Assembly: GCA_023078555.1 (NCBI GenBank)
Contig: CM041197.1
Coordinates: forward strand, 4,919,810 to 4,983,809
Length of the DNA stretch: 64,000 nt
From: Ulva prolifera
Lineage: Eukaryota > Chlorophyta > Ulvophyceae > Ulvales > Ulvaceae
Direction of reading: 5' to 3'
Both the position numbers and the translations under genes were made by a program. This document shows, piece after piece, positions 45,771 through 57,064 of the stretch; positions within the stretch are counted from its first letter, which is position 1; every line of letters begins with the position of its first letter. The notes under the pieces were generated by a model, which was not told the origin of the DNA, did no database searches, and was given only the letters and a program-made list of their open reading frames with translations.

Positions 45771-46413
45771 GAGCTAGCTTTCACGTTGACTGGCGTGATT
45801 GTCAAGTTTGTAGATCTACATAATGTTGTTAATCGAAGGCTCATTCGGTTTGTCTTCCTCTCATCTAGGGGGGTTTGGTTTTATAGTTAGCCTCCGATTA
45901 GTTGCACTGTAATGGTGTGTAGACCACGGCAGCTAGCTCAACTGTGAGTAGTGCATGTAGACCAATGGACCATGGGTAACGATGAATGATTGCAGTTCCA
46001 TTTGTAGTACCACTATATCCACACAATCAGGGCACTAGATCGGCCTAATGACTGCTCTCAATATGGGCTCAACCGTGGCACAGCCGTCGGGCCGGGAATA
46101 TGTTGTATCCACCTTGTCCCAAAGTGGGCCTTACGGTGTCTCCTTCTCAGCAGTATACTGTCCCTATGGTGTCCCGCCGTTCGTCCTAACGGTGTCCTAT
46201 CGTTCGGGAACGTATTAGGTTAGGATGTCCTTACTGTAAGGAAGAATCCTTCGTGTCTTATAGTGTCCTTATGATGTCATTAAGTAAGGACAGGCGGCTG
46301 CCCCCAATCCTCATTCGGGCCTTATTCTCGCCTTATACTGTCCCTACGCCCTATATAAGGACAGTATAATGACGCAATAAGGCCGGGGTAAGGACAACTC
46401 AGTGCTGGTAGTG
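45771..46413. repeat. CACTA right subterminal repeats and terminal repeat
   Basis: From about 46,110 the sequence is packed with GTCCTTA, TAAGGAC and close variants in both orientations, ending in the 25-bp terminal repeat (46,389-46,413). The stretch 45,771-46,110 shows no other feature. Confidence 0.85.
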
Positions 46414-46764
46414 TCCTGCATTGCTGGGTTCCCTGCACTTCTGGCACCTGCATGCAAGCTTAGGAGATGTTGCACAAGATGATTCTGTCATCTTGACTGA
46501 GACTGCAGAGCTGCAGCCACATCTGCGACGGCTTTCCTGAAAGCAGCTATCAACCTTGTGATCAGCACAGGGCAGGTGCACGGCCCCGCCACCACCGGCA
46601 TCGTTCAATCTCACAGAGTCGGTGCCTCCTGGAGCGTGCACATGTGCCATCCTCGTGACGGAGGACTTCCTCGACGTCCCACTGGGGACCCTGCACTTCC
46701 TGCAAACCAACTGAAGAAGCCACAACAAAATGGGTCCCGGCATCGTCATGCAGGAACGACGAGC

Positions 46765-46766
<2 letters not shown>

Positions 46767-46813
<47 letters not shown>
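46767..46813. repeat. Homopolymer of 47 C residues
   Basis: An unbroken run of C from 46,767 to 46,813 lies in the middle of gene E, just after its truncated second exon and where two further exons would be expected. It may be a genuine tract, or a sequencing or assembly artefact masking lost sequence. Confidence 0.9.
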
Positions 46814-47593
46814 ACAAAATGGCTTGCAGAAGAAGTTTTCCGTAAAATCTTGGACAAGGCAAGAAGTCATGCGTAGGGGCCCCTTAGGAATAGCTGACAG
46901 CACACGAACTCTCATGGACCTCAGTCCAGAACACTCAAGCCACAGCATGCACTTGTGATCCTGCACGGCAGGCGGCATTGCAATTGCCCTTGCAAGTTCC
47001 CGCTTCGCCTGTCACCGGGACGCCCTGCTATGCGTGTGGCCCTGACGTGCCGCGACGTCGGCGGCAGGTTGGACACCTTAATTATAACAACTGGGGATCC
47101 GCCTGAGGTTGAGACCTGCACCCCTCCAGACGCACATCTGCTGTGCCGCACACTCACCCCCGCGCTTGACGGTGGGCCGGTCCTCTCCAGCATCAAGCAG
47201 GTGCGGCCCCGCCGCCATGGTGCCTCGTGTACGCACAGCGTTAGCATGCATGCTGAGGTTTAGATGTGCGTGCACCACCATAATACTACTGGCTTGTTGA
47301 GCCTGCCAAGCGCGGTAAGATGCCGAACGTCACAGTGACATGCTGAGCACCGTGAAACGCAATGCCGACAAATTCTAGTAGTTGACTGAATTCTGGAATT
47401 AGGTGGACGTGCGAGCCCGACACCAGAGAATGCAAACAACCATTGAGATTCTGCATTGAATCCTGGAACATAGGGATGGCACCAAGTCCAGGGCGAGGAC
47501 CTCGCTCTAGGTTGAGGTGAATGAACTCGACACGAGTATCGTACCGATTCCGAGGTGAGAAAGTGCCTCACCTCGGATGGGGTCGAAGTCCCG

Positions 47594-47657
47594 TCATGTT
47601 AGTGTATGTACAAAAGAGTGAATGGGAGAAAACAAGCTCTGAAACCTTCATGTTAGT
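47594..47657 (-). mobile_element. 44-bp LINE-tail insertion (family 1) in the last intron of gene E
   Basis: The insert 47,604-47,647 contains CAAAAGAGTGAATGGGAGAA, the inverse of the family-1 3' tail. It is flanked by perfect copies of TCATGTTAGT (47,594-47,603 and 47,648-47,657). Confidence 0.75.
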
Positions 47658-48267
47658 AGACCTCGGCACGAGACGAGGTGACTGCAATCCTAGACTTTGT
47701 GCCATCCCTACTGGTACATGAATTAGCCGTCTGTTGACTTATTCATGCTGGTGCGCAGGACCAGCAGGCTATGATACAAGAGGCGCTCGGCCCAATGCCG
47801 GCCCCTGCCCCCGCTGACGCTTCAGTGAACAGCTCCCCGGGGCCCCAGCACGCGCAGCACGGCCGCAGCAGCACCGGCCCCAGCAGCGTCCATGCCTCCG
47901 GCAAGCGTGCCGCCAGCACAAGCTGCATTGCAGGTGGCCGAAGGTGGCCTCGGCGCAGCATCCGGCCAGCCCGCCCCGACGGTGTCTTCAGGGGCGACAC
48001 CCTCTGCGCCGGCTGCACATGTCGCCCCCAGCGCTACCACGCGCGAGACTGGCAGTGAAGAGGCAAGCAACAGGGGCCATGGCACAGATGGGCGTGAGTC
48101 GATGTTGTTCGGGTCCGTGCTCGCCGCGGTAATTGTGCTGGCGGGTGTGTAATCACGGTGCACCGGGCCGGGCCTGTAGCCACCGTGCCGTATCGGCCCT
48201 GCCTACCCCAAATCAAGAGTTCCGCAGATGACGGATCCCCCCCGCATGATCATCGACGGTTACCATG

Positions 48268-48376
48268 GTCGGTGCCGTGCCATGGGGGCAATAGCACCAT
48301 GCATGCTTTATAGACATGTAGGTATGCATGCTTTATCGACAGCTAAGTGCTATAGCCCCCATGGCATGGCACCGAC
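48268..48376. repeat. Long fold-back: 30-nt arms with 49-nt loop
   Basis: The arms 48,268-48,297 (starting GTCGGTGCCGTGCCATGGGG) and 48,347-48,376 are complementary at 28 of 30 positions. The loop holds two copies of GCATGCTTTAT. The size and near-perfect pairing fit a small-RNA precursor or a tiny fold-back element; neither is proved. Confidence 0.6.
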
Positions 48377-50727
48377 TCGGAAGCGGAGTTGGAGATACAC
48401 CGCCCCACACGCTCACTGCAGTCCACATGCACCCACACAAGCCACATGAATCCACATGACCCGTTGGCCACAGCTGCGCCCAAGGTTGCCCACTTGTGAA
48501 GATGATTCTGCTTTTAAAGTTCCGGGCTACCTGACTGCAAGGGGGGCCAGAGCCCCCAGACACCCCATGCCGTAACAATCCCCACGCACATTAGCAATGC
48601 AGCCACTCACCGTCGCGCAGCTGTCCTCGCCTGTATTCTGAATAGGTATTTTCTCTTAATGAATCTGAAAGCCTGCACGGCGCCTTGTGGGGGATGTGCC
48701 GGCCCTGGTACACAGCCACCACAAGCCAGGCAGCCGCGGCAACACACCGGGAGCCCGGCAACCGCCCTCGAACTGGATGCAGGTGCTATGTTCTTCAACC
48801 TGCGATCGATGTGAGCAAACAACACCCCTTGTATGCACCCAGCCCATGAGCAAGCATGATCGATTGACATAATTGTACCAGATGGAATGCTAGCCTGAGG
48901 CCGACCAGTTGAACAGTGCTCAGAACAGTAGATCTGTATTTGATGAGTTGTATCCCATCGTGGCGTTGGCAACTCTAGATACTTGGGATCGCATATGCTG
49001 AAGAGGTACGTCACGTGGATATCGCTGCAGATGTTCGTACACAGTTCACAGGGCCTCCGGAGGATCCTGCCAGTGCCTCCCTGATCGCAGTGCTGACCTC
49101 AGCCCAGTGCATCATGATGTGCCTAGTGCCTGGTGCACTCGCCCGCTCGTCACGTCCATGGCTTCAGAACATGGATACCTCTCAATCTAGATGAAGACTC
49201 TTCTTCTAGCGAAATTTCGAGCTGAAGCAGGATGTGGAGGCTTTCACTTCCTAGGGTCACTGCTCCGTCAATCGTGCTAGCAAATGGCCCCCATTTTGAC
49301 GTTCATATTCCTTGAGGAATTGCAGCTGGACATCACCTACTCCACAACGCCTGTTCTTCATGCACGCCTGTCGGAAGAGTGTGAGTATATGGTGTATATG
49401 CAATTGTCTAGCAGGTGTTCAAACTGGCAACTCGCACTCGCAGGTACGAGATGTCGCAATGGCATGCCTCGACGCCACAGCTAGTGACACCACGTATATG
49501 AAGGGAGGCCGAAGTACTAGAGGCATGACTGACTGTGATCCTCCTAAACATGCCTGCGTAGCAATATAAAGCTCTTCTTGCCGCATTTGACACCTGTACA
49601 AGCGGTGGCCCTCCGCGGAGCTCCTGAACGTGAATTTGCGAGCGCCACTAGCCACACACGTGCAGACGGTGAAGCGACCGACGAGTTCTACACAACAACT
49701 CAGCTGAAGTGGATCATCGACAGAGCCTGCGAAGGATTTGCAGCTACGCTCCGGCTCAGTTTGATTGTGGAAGCGGTGAGTTCTGCTGCTGCTCAGCACA
49801 ATTGCACAGCGTGCACGTTTTCACTGCTTGATCAAGTACGGACAGCCATTCTACGCAATACTCGCTCTGTTTCAAATTCTCCACCATTGCGGAGTATTTT
49901 CTCGCAGCTACGGGTGTCTGTAGCTGCGTACGAGCGATGATCTCCCAATCTAAATTGACTCGACTCTCTAATTGCATCCGCTTCGGGTAGGCAGCTCTCA
50001 CTGACATACGCTGCTATTGTCGGCTGTTCTTGCTGAATGACCGTTTGATCTCTCCTCGTTGCGCCTCGGTCGCCAGTGTTGGTTCTTATGGCCAGGGAAG
50101 AGTCAACCTTGGAAACGGACGTTTCCCGCAAACTGCCACGCCCACTTGCCGACATCAGATGTAGCTCTGCAGCTGTCTGGCCAAATCTGCGGGCCTGGGT
50201 ATGTGTGCTGCTGGGGGGAGGTGACAGCTGTTGAAGCCGGTCTCATCAGGGACCGTTTCGGGCTTGCTCATGCCCATTCACTCTTCTTCAACATCTGCTG
50301 ACACCAATCTCGAACTGCTCAGATGATTTCTGTTCGCGCCCGCTACTCGTTGGCCTGCGCCTTCAGCCAGCGTCTGATGTAGAGAGTGGGGATTTGATTC
50401 ATTGACACACACCCACACCTGGACATCTCGATCGTACCAGGGCATGAACCAGAAAGGTGGCCTCCTGGTGGGCTAGCTACGATAATCTATCTATTCGGGC
50501 CACTGTGAGCCACAGTCCATGGCTATATCTCTCGATGGAGCTGCGAAAAGTGTCCTTGTTGTTCATGAAAGTGATTGCTGAGCCGGTACCTGTCTCGCAA
50601 GCCTGATACAGTAGAACACTTTGATTACGAGTGGTCGGAATTTGCCATCGTGAACTGCGCACATTGCGGCATTGATGGAGTCCCAAGCCATCAGGTCACC
50701 TACCATAAACAAAAAAATTGCAGGATC
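48377..50727. other. Intergenic region between genes E and D, no gene seen
   Basis: Short open frames only. One at 49,578-49,940 (+) is 120 codons with no motif. No splice-consistent exons or family matches were found. Confidence 0.4.
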
Positions 50728-52174
50728 TGAGGGACAGGGGGTCAACCACTCCCGCTACATGGTGGGCCCAGCTACGGCGCGCAAGATCGGCTGCGATTTT
50801 GGCCGCTTGGGGAAGACTTTGGCTATTGTCTATGTTGAATGGGGATTCGTAGTGTGTCATCTCACTCGGGTGGGGAAAATGGCCTATGATCGTCCATATG
50901 GCTCGTCTGGTTGGGGAAAATCGGCCTTTCGCGACGCTGGCTCCCCAACCGGCCCAGACGCTCAGTCGCCTCCCCAAACCTCCCCAAACATTCGCAGGCG
51001 TTCCAAACGCCTTTAAAATGAGCTCTTTAAAGCTCTTGTTGGTGATCGTAAGGCTGTATGTGCATTTTTTTTCGTTGGTGAGGCTTCATGAAGCTGTATA
51101 CTGCTGAGTTTCCTGCAGGCTGGCCACTAGTGACGCACGCTATGCAATTTGAGTCGTATTAATCCCTCTAATAATGCTGGATAGGTCCGAATCTCTGGAT
51201 ATCCGGACAGGGCGTCCTACCTGCGATCTGTGTGTAGCATGGGATAGTGGCTCAAACTGAATTATACACGAGATATCAAAGCTTCACTGGCTGATCCTGA
51301 TTGATCGTCACTCTCGTAGAACTTTTGATATCGGCATGGAGCGCATGAGTATCTTGATTCCTGTGACAGGCCTGACAGGCCCTTGTGATGGAGCATGATC
51401 CGGAGCTTTGCAGTCCACCTGCTAGGTGTGTACTTCTCAACGAAGACGTCAGCGTAGGTATGCTTAGGTCATCTTTTGCGTAGTGTCACTGGAGACGTGT
51501 TGAGTTACTCTGGCCTGCTGTGATCATGCCTCGCCATTGTACACTAATGAATCATTTCAATAGAGCGGTGGATGCTGGATACGCGGTGGATACATCATTG
51601 ATGCGCATTTGCGGTATCATTAGAGTGACATGCTGTGAAATAAGGTGTAGATGTGACGGTGCATTACAAAACATGGGCATTCCCCATTGCACATAAACTT
51701 GAGGCAGGGTCCTTCAACACGCAATATTCAACACGCAATATTCAACACGCAATATGCTGCCAATCAATGCTGACATGTCGCCTGACCAGTGCGTGAGCGC
51801 CCCGCCATGTCGGCCCGATCAGCTAGCGCGCCGTTGAATAGTGCCTCACTTGCCGAACGCTACCCACAAATGTGACAGAAGCAATATGTCATAACCCGGT
51901 GAGTATCATAGCATATTTTGAGTGTGCTACGTGTTCTCGATGCAATGGCACACGTTTGGGCATGAACGACCCTCGTTTTGGGAAAAGCGCGGAAATTCGA
52001 CAAAACCCGGGTTTGCGATGGGGAGACTCCCCAACAGCGAGATGATACACTACGAATGCCCATTCAACATAGACAACAGCCAAAGTCTTCCCCAAGCGGC
52101 CAAAATCGCAGCCGATCTTGCGCGCCGTAGGTGGGCCCACCATGTAGCAGGAGTGGTTGACCCCCTTGAGGGAC
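50728..52174. mobile_element. 1,431-bp non-autonomous DNA transposon with ~130-bp inverted repeats
   Basis: The element spans 50,736-52,166. Its ends read AGGGGGTCAACCACTCC and its inverse, and the inverted repeats stay alignable for about 130 bp with about six differences. Both sides carry the perfect 8-bp duplication TGAGGGAC (50,728-50,735 and 52,167-52,174). The 8-bp duplication suggests a hAT-type or another 8-bp-duplicating superfamily. The interior has no transposase. Three copies of TTCAACACGCAATA lie at about 51,713-51,760. It ends 133 bp before the ATG of gene D. Confidence 0.88.
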
Positions 52175-52306
52175 ACGTGTATCTGATGCTTTGCCAAGCA
52201 CGTGCATCTGGTTTTGTAATCAGCACATGGCTATGTCATGAACATGCATACATGTGCAGGGCTAGCTCTTCTGGAGGCCGCTGCGATCATACACACCAGT
52301 TGAAGC

Positions 52307-55300
52307 ATGACAGTGCTTCACCACACTGCTCTGGCTGCACTGGCAGCATCTGCCTGGGTCGCTGGAGTCGCATCGAGAGGCACCCTTGCAATTGGTCACC
52401 CCGCCACCGCACACCGCCGGTGGCCTGGGGGGAGTAGTCAAGCAGCACTGGGCGGTGCTCAGAATACACAAGAGATTGAACAAGGCTACGCTGACACCCT
52501 CCATTCTGGCCAAGTTGCAGCCTCCACTGGTAGGAGCCTGCTACATGGCTGCCATGGAAAGCAGAGGGCCAAGAGGTGCGGCGCTGCTGGCTGCTGAGCT
52601 CCGCTTGAAAGCCCCCGGCCGGTCACAGAGACTGCTTGAATTGATTTTGTTAGCGGCACCTGTGTATCACCAGTGCTGCTGGGCGCCACCGCGTGGTGCA
52701 GCGCTGCCTGATGTTCTGGGCATATGTTCGGCTCGCAGCGCTCAGCATCAAGCACATTTCATTGTCATTTCTTTTCACACTGTGCTGCTCGTCCACATCG
52801 GCGTTCGGAGCAGCACCATAGCAACTTACACTTGGAGTGGTATCGGTGCGCCATGCATCGGTGTAGCTTATTGATGTGGGTTGCCTCTCCCAGTCCATCA
52901 TGCACAGCCGAAACGAGTAGCAGTGACGAACAGTACTCGATGCGATACTAGCACACACACACGTGCTAGTAGCACGTGCAGCCATTCGTCACTCTGTCGA
53001 GTCCATGTTCCCGCGACTGGATCCTGCAGCGGTGATGCAGCCCAGAGCCCTTGTGGACACGGTGCAGGTGTGTCAAGAGACTGCCGAGGTGCCCTCGGTG
53101 CAGGTTCCCAACCCTGCGAAACACAGGGCACTGCAAGGTTCCAACGATGAACAAGATCTTCAACTGCAAGGCTCCTAGCGCATCGTTCAGCGCTGCTGCC
53201 AACGACTATACATATGCCTATGATGACTACTTCACGGGCGTCGACGGGAACATGTACGAAGGATCTTCAGAGCCACCCGAGGCCGAGAGTGATGATCTCG
53301 GAGGCGATGTTGATGATGGCGACATTGATCCTGCAGGTTTAGCCACTGGGCAGACTTTCGTTGTTAACGGCCAACGTGTGACTCGAGAGGAGTTGCTGGC
53401 AGGGCCCATAGTAGCTGCAGAAGAGGGCGATTACGATTATGATCTCCCAGACAGTGTATATGAAGCAGTCATTCCTGAATATTATATCTACGAATCAGAC
53501 TATGACTACATTGGGGACGACGTATCGGTGGGCGCCGTGGTGGTGGCGACGGCGGAGGCGTTTCAGGAGGCGCTGCAGGCGGGCGTGCCGCACATCGTGC
53601 TCACCGCCCACCTCGACATGCGCCAGTCGCCGGCGGTGCCGGACCTGGACGGCGCGGAGGCTCTGAACAACGCCGTCGGCCGGGTGCAGCCCACGACGGT
53701 GTCGATTGTGGTGCGTACCTATGCACATGGGACCGCATGCATATGCACATGGGACCGCATGCATATGCACATGGGGGGGGGCCTGCGCATGCACATGTGC
53801 CATGCCAGGGAGGCCAGTGACTGCCGCAGCCAGTGCAGAAATGTACGTGTGTTCCGCAAGAGACGTCGCAGGCTGTGTGACAGATAAGCAGGCTCCTGAT
53901 CATTTTGATTGAGCCGGACCTCAGTATGGATCAGTTCGGTGCGGCACTGCATCATGATGGCGGCGGCAGCACAAACATGTGCAGCGAGGTTTGGCACACA
54001 TTCTTGCGACTTTCGTGCTGTATGAACTGGTGCGGCACTCAAATTATAGTGTTACTAGAGATACACAGACGCTGTACTTTGCTGCGGGCATAAGGCGCTG
54101 CAATAGTTCTAGTCAGCCGGCCTGCTGCTGCACACTCTGGCATTGGCACGCGTGTGTCTGCCGCACAGAGAATGCCATGGTCCCACCACTCGCAAAAGTT
54201 CCACCACAAGCAGAAGTTCCAAATTCCACTCCAGTCTCCAGGCCTCGAATGCTGCCATTTCAGTTCTAGGGGAGTGGACCTCGTCAACAAAGTATCAGTC
54301 ATACCGAATGTTACATGGACACTTTTGTTCATCGCTGCAGGGTCGATGCGAGAGCCCCGCGCCGGCGGACTTCGGACTTACAGAGCCGCAGCCGGCGGGA
54401 GCGTGTGCTGTGCTAGTCGTGGAGGACTTCCTGGACATCCCGCTCGGCACTGGCGCCCAGGGCGGGGGCCTGCTGCTGGAGGGCCTGTACGTTGCGGTCG
54501 CCTCACCTGCAGGCCGCGGCAGCTCCACTCTGCTGCTCCATGTGCGCTTCCCCCCCCCGGCTTTAAAGTAATTACTGTATCTGTCTGATGTACTGGAGTC
54601 AGTAAGGGGCACTGAAGCCGCTCCTGCGCGTCGAAAAGGCCTCACCCGAGGAGGCCTCAGCCGACACCTGAGGAGGCCGACACCTGAGGAGGCCTCGGCG
54701 ACAATTGCTAGCAAGTACTGTGCCATGCACACAGAATCGAAGCAGTACCTACAGCTACGAGCAACAGGTCTGCAACACAATCAGCACATCACATGCTGCA
54801 TTGCTCACAGGCAGCTTCGACCTTCTTGCATGTGGACACGGTGCGAGCATTGTCCGAGCTCCAGCAACAAGGGGCCACCCGCTCGCAGTGAGATCTCACT
54901 AGAGTACTGGTATGACGGCCATGATTGCATGCCATGCTTTCATCAAAACATCGGCAGGTACACCTCAGCAAGACACAACTGTCCGTGTCCTGCCAGAAAC
55001 CGCTGAGGATTTTGGTTCAGGCGGACGGCCAGGTGTGGATCACGCGGTCGGTGTTCCAGGGCGCTGGCCGCAAGGGCCGGGCGATAGATGTGAGCACGAC
55101 TGATGGCGGGTCCCCCCAGATTTATATCCAAGGTGCCCCCTCCTGATTGTTTTGCTGGGCTTCCAGCAAGCGGACGCTTTGAATCACACTCACTGGATGC
55201 TCTCGCAGCTGACCATCGTTAGCATGATATGCATGTATGTAACGATATGCTTCCATAGTAGGCATCCCAGTCCTCATTATGCATGGAGACAGCTTGGATT

Positions 55301-57064
55301 GCCTGCAGGGCCGGGGCCACACAACGGGTACTACGTACAGTATACGTGTCCCTGTGAGTCAGACATGATTGATTGGTCCAGACGATTGGGGAAAACATGC
55401 TGAAGAAAAAATCAGTATTGTCGCAGCTGCAGTAATAGTGCGTGCGAAGCACTGGCCAGGAGCAGCAGCGGCTGATGGATACGTCTCATAAGTATATACA
55501 CCAAGCATGTACATCGTAATTGCTTCACTGTTCATTCGGAGTTGTCGATATCCTCTTCGGGAGACGGCTCAATAAATCAGATGTACTTTACTTGACTGTC
55601 CAACATTGATATTTATATATATATATTAATGCGTATGCAGGGACCACGTTTGTTGGCTTCACACGGGACCTCGCGCCGGGGATACGGGTGCTGCGGGGCG
55701 CCACAGCGGTGCTCGACAGCGTCACCTTCCGCGGCATCGAGCTGCTGCCAAAGAGCAAAGGCACCGTCATCGAGGCCACCGCTGTCGCCGCCTACCGCGA
55801 TGCAGTTCTCGGCCTTGTGGTATGCTACCCTGGGGCACACACTTCAAGTTGCTTTGCAAGCACGCTGGGGGAAATGCGCGCGACTCCAGCGATCTACGTA
55901 CATACACCCCGGCATCGCAGGCACTGATAGGCTGTGTGCTGCGCGCTGCGTGCTGTGACGCGCCGCACCGGCCAGCACACCACATCCTCTGGGAACATAC
56001 AGATGAGGCATGGACCATGGCACACACACTGCCCGGGTGGAACGCCCCAACTGGCCTTGCTGGCGCCTGGCCTCGGACCGGCTGGTGCACTGATCAACCG
56101 TTCCTGTTGTTCTCCAGTTCGTCCAGCATCCAGCAGCTGCATAGGCAGATCAGAATCGCGTTCAGACAAGTTCAAGCAGGTTCCTTAACATGGTTACTGA
56201 GTAGTAGTACCAGGCCTGTAAGGCTCCGACTGCCGATGCTGGTAAGCGGCAGTGCCGGTCATCTGACGGTGTGGGTGCAGGACGTAGTGATCGAGGACAA
56301 TGTGATCAACGGCCAGCCCGCAGGCAACCAGGCCATCGCCGTTGCACGGGGGGCCCAGCGCGACACTGCGTACGCAGAGCCGCGGACCTCCGTGTGGCAG
56401 TGGCCGGGGGGTCCCACAATTCCGACAGCAGCGGAGGGCGCCACTGCTGCGTTCCTGGAGGGCGCAGTGGCGCCCGTCGCCGCAGCGCTGCGGAGTGCTC
56501 AGCAGGTGCGTCGCTGTTCAGCAGTGTCGACCCGGACGCACCCACCGGCATCTTGGACCTGGAAAATGCTCCATGACTGGACAAGATGCAGACTTTCTCG
56601 TAATGAACAGTTCCCGTAAAGCTTTGTCCAGTGCCGGTATCCACGTTGAACCACTGTGTTGTGTGCTGGCTGCCACTTCCGCACACATATGTGTGATGCA
56701 TCAGCAGCTATGCATGGGTGCCTGTAGGCCGCCAATCGCCTGAGGGTGCGCCAGCTGCCAGTACAGGCGTTTGACGGTCGGGACGAATCAATCATCGAAT
56801 GTCTGCGACGCGACTCTGTACTTCAATCGCCACGCCCTCTGCACTTTCAATTGCAACATCCCGTTTTTCCGGGTCAGCTTGCCAACTGCAGTGCAGAGTA
56901 GAACTTGCCAGCTGAGAACATGCCAGCTGTAGTGCGAAGTACAGGATCGTACTTCCCAGCGCGGTGTGATGACAACATCATATGATGCTGCTGAATCAGC
57001 CTGGTGTCAACCACCAGGTGATGTGCAGGAGCAACAGGCAGCTGTAGAGAGCTACCTTGGATGA
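52307..57064 (+). CDS. Gene D: secreted right-handed beta-helix protein, class 1 (554 aa)
   Basis: Seven exons: 52307-52575, 53068-53710, 54341-54541, 55021-55132, 55641-55819, 56281-56505 and 57029-57064. The coding sum is 1665 nt. MTVLHHTALAALAASAWVAG is a clear signal peptide, and LLHGCHGKQRAKR closes exon 1. Exon 2 begins CVKRLPRCPRCRFP and has the longest linker of the family, with several Tyr/Asp blocks (YTYAYDDYFTG, EEGDYDYDLPDSVYE, YYIYESDYDYIGDD). It then enters FQEALQAGVPHIVLTAHLDM. Later exons keep the class 1 lengths of 201, 112, 179 and 225 nt: FGLTEPQPAGACAVLVVEDF, DGQVWITRSVFQGAGRKGRA, GTTFVGFTRDLAPGIRVLRG and DVVIEDNVINGQPAG. The end is EQQAAVESYLG. Like gene C, and unlike A and B, it has no intron between signal peptide and LLHGCHG. 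The role is inferred to be extracellular. Confidence 0.82.
53715..53776. repeat. Short tandem repeat after exon 2 of gene D
   Basis: The unit ATGCACATGGGACCGCATGC is repeated about 2.5 times (about 24-bp period), ending in a run of G. It lies at the start of the intron. Confidence 0.8.
54610..54705. repeat. GAGGAGGCC-rich short repeats in intron 3 of gene D
   Basis: CACCTGAGGAGGCC occurs twice and GGAGGCCTC is repeated around it. The stretch is entirely intronic. Confidence 0.6.
55528..55600 (-). repeat. Dispersed ~75-bp repeat, copy 2
   Basis: Inverse of the repeat at 15,679: TTCATTCGGAGTTGTCGATA, then CCTCTTCGGGA and ACTTTACTTGACTGTCC. It lies in intron 4 of gene D. Confidence 0.55.

Larger units (their letters stand above)
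34406..46413 (+). mobile_element. Full-length CACTA (EnSpm) DNA transposon, 12,008 bp
   Basis: Both ends carry the same 25-bp terminal inverted repeat, which starts CACTACCAGCACTGAGTTGT and continues CCTTA. The flanks are TCC on each side (34,403-34,405 and 46,414-46,416), the 3-bp target duplication expected of CACTA elements. Subterminal zones hold many copies of AAGGACA in both orientations. Inside are a transposase gene (36,156-40,951), a 344-bp tandem repeat (41,066-42,160) and a second multi-exon gene (42,383-45,770), both on the + strand. Both reading frames are open after splicing, so the copy looks young and possibly autonomous. It sits in the first intron of gene E. Confidence 0.93.
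33976..48152 (+). pseudogene. Gene E: class 2 beta-helix gene, split by a CACTA element and decayed
   Basis: Recognisable exons: 33976-34304, 46571-46715 (partial), about 46,960-47,203 and 47761-48152. Exon 1 (HCLTRCPAAPVLHFAKL, then FQDAIRSGVQHILVTDHLDM) matches F exon 1 but is 329 nt, not 330: one G is missing in the GTAGGAGGG stretch near 34,272, which shifts the frame. Exon 2 (FNLTESVPPGACTCAILVTE) diverges after LGTLHF and runs into a stop. The next two beta-helix exons are not found; a 47-nt C tract lies there. The exon ending ALDGGPVLSSIKQ corresponds to F exon 5. The last exon begins DQQAMIQEALGPMP and needs a frame change near 47,826-47,841 to reach the tail ending SVLAAVIVLAGV. The CACTA insertion itself lies inside the intron. 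Sequencing or assembly error around the C tract is possible. Confidence 0.7.

Noticed and set aside
10048-57064. Naming the beta-helix genes as pectate or pectin lyases
   Set aside because: The fold looks similar, but I see no catalytic Asp/Arg/His set or calcium site that would justify an enzyme name.
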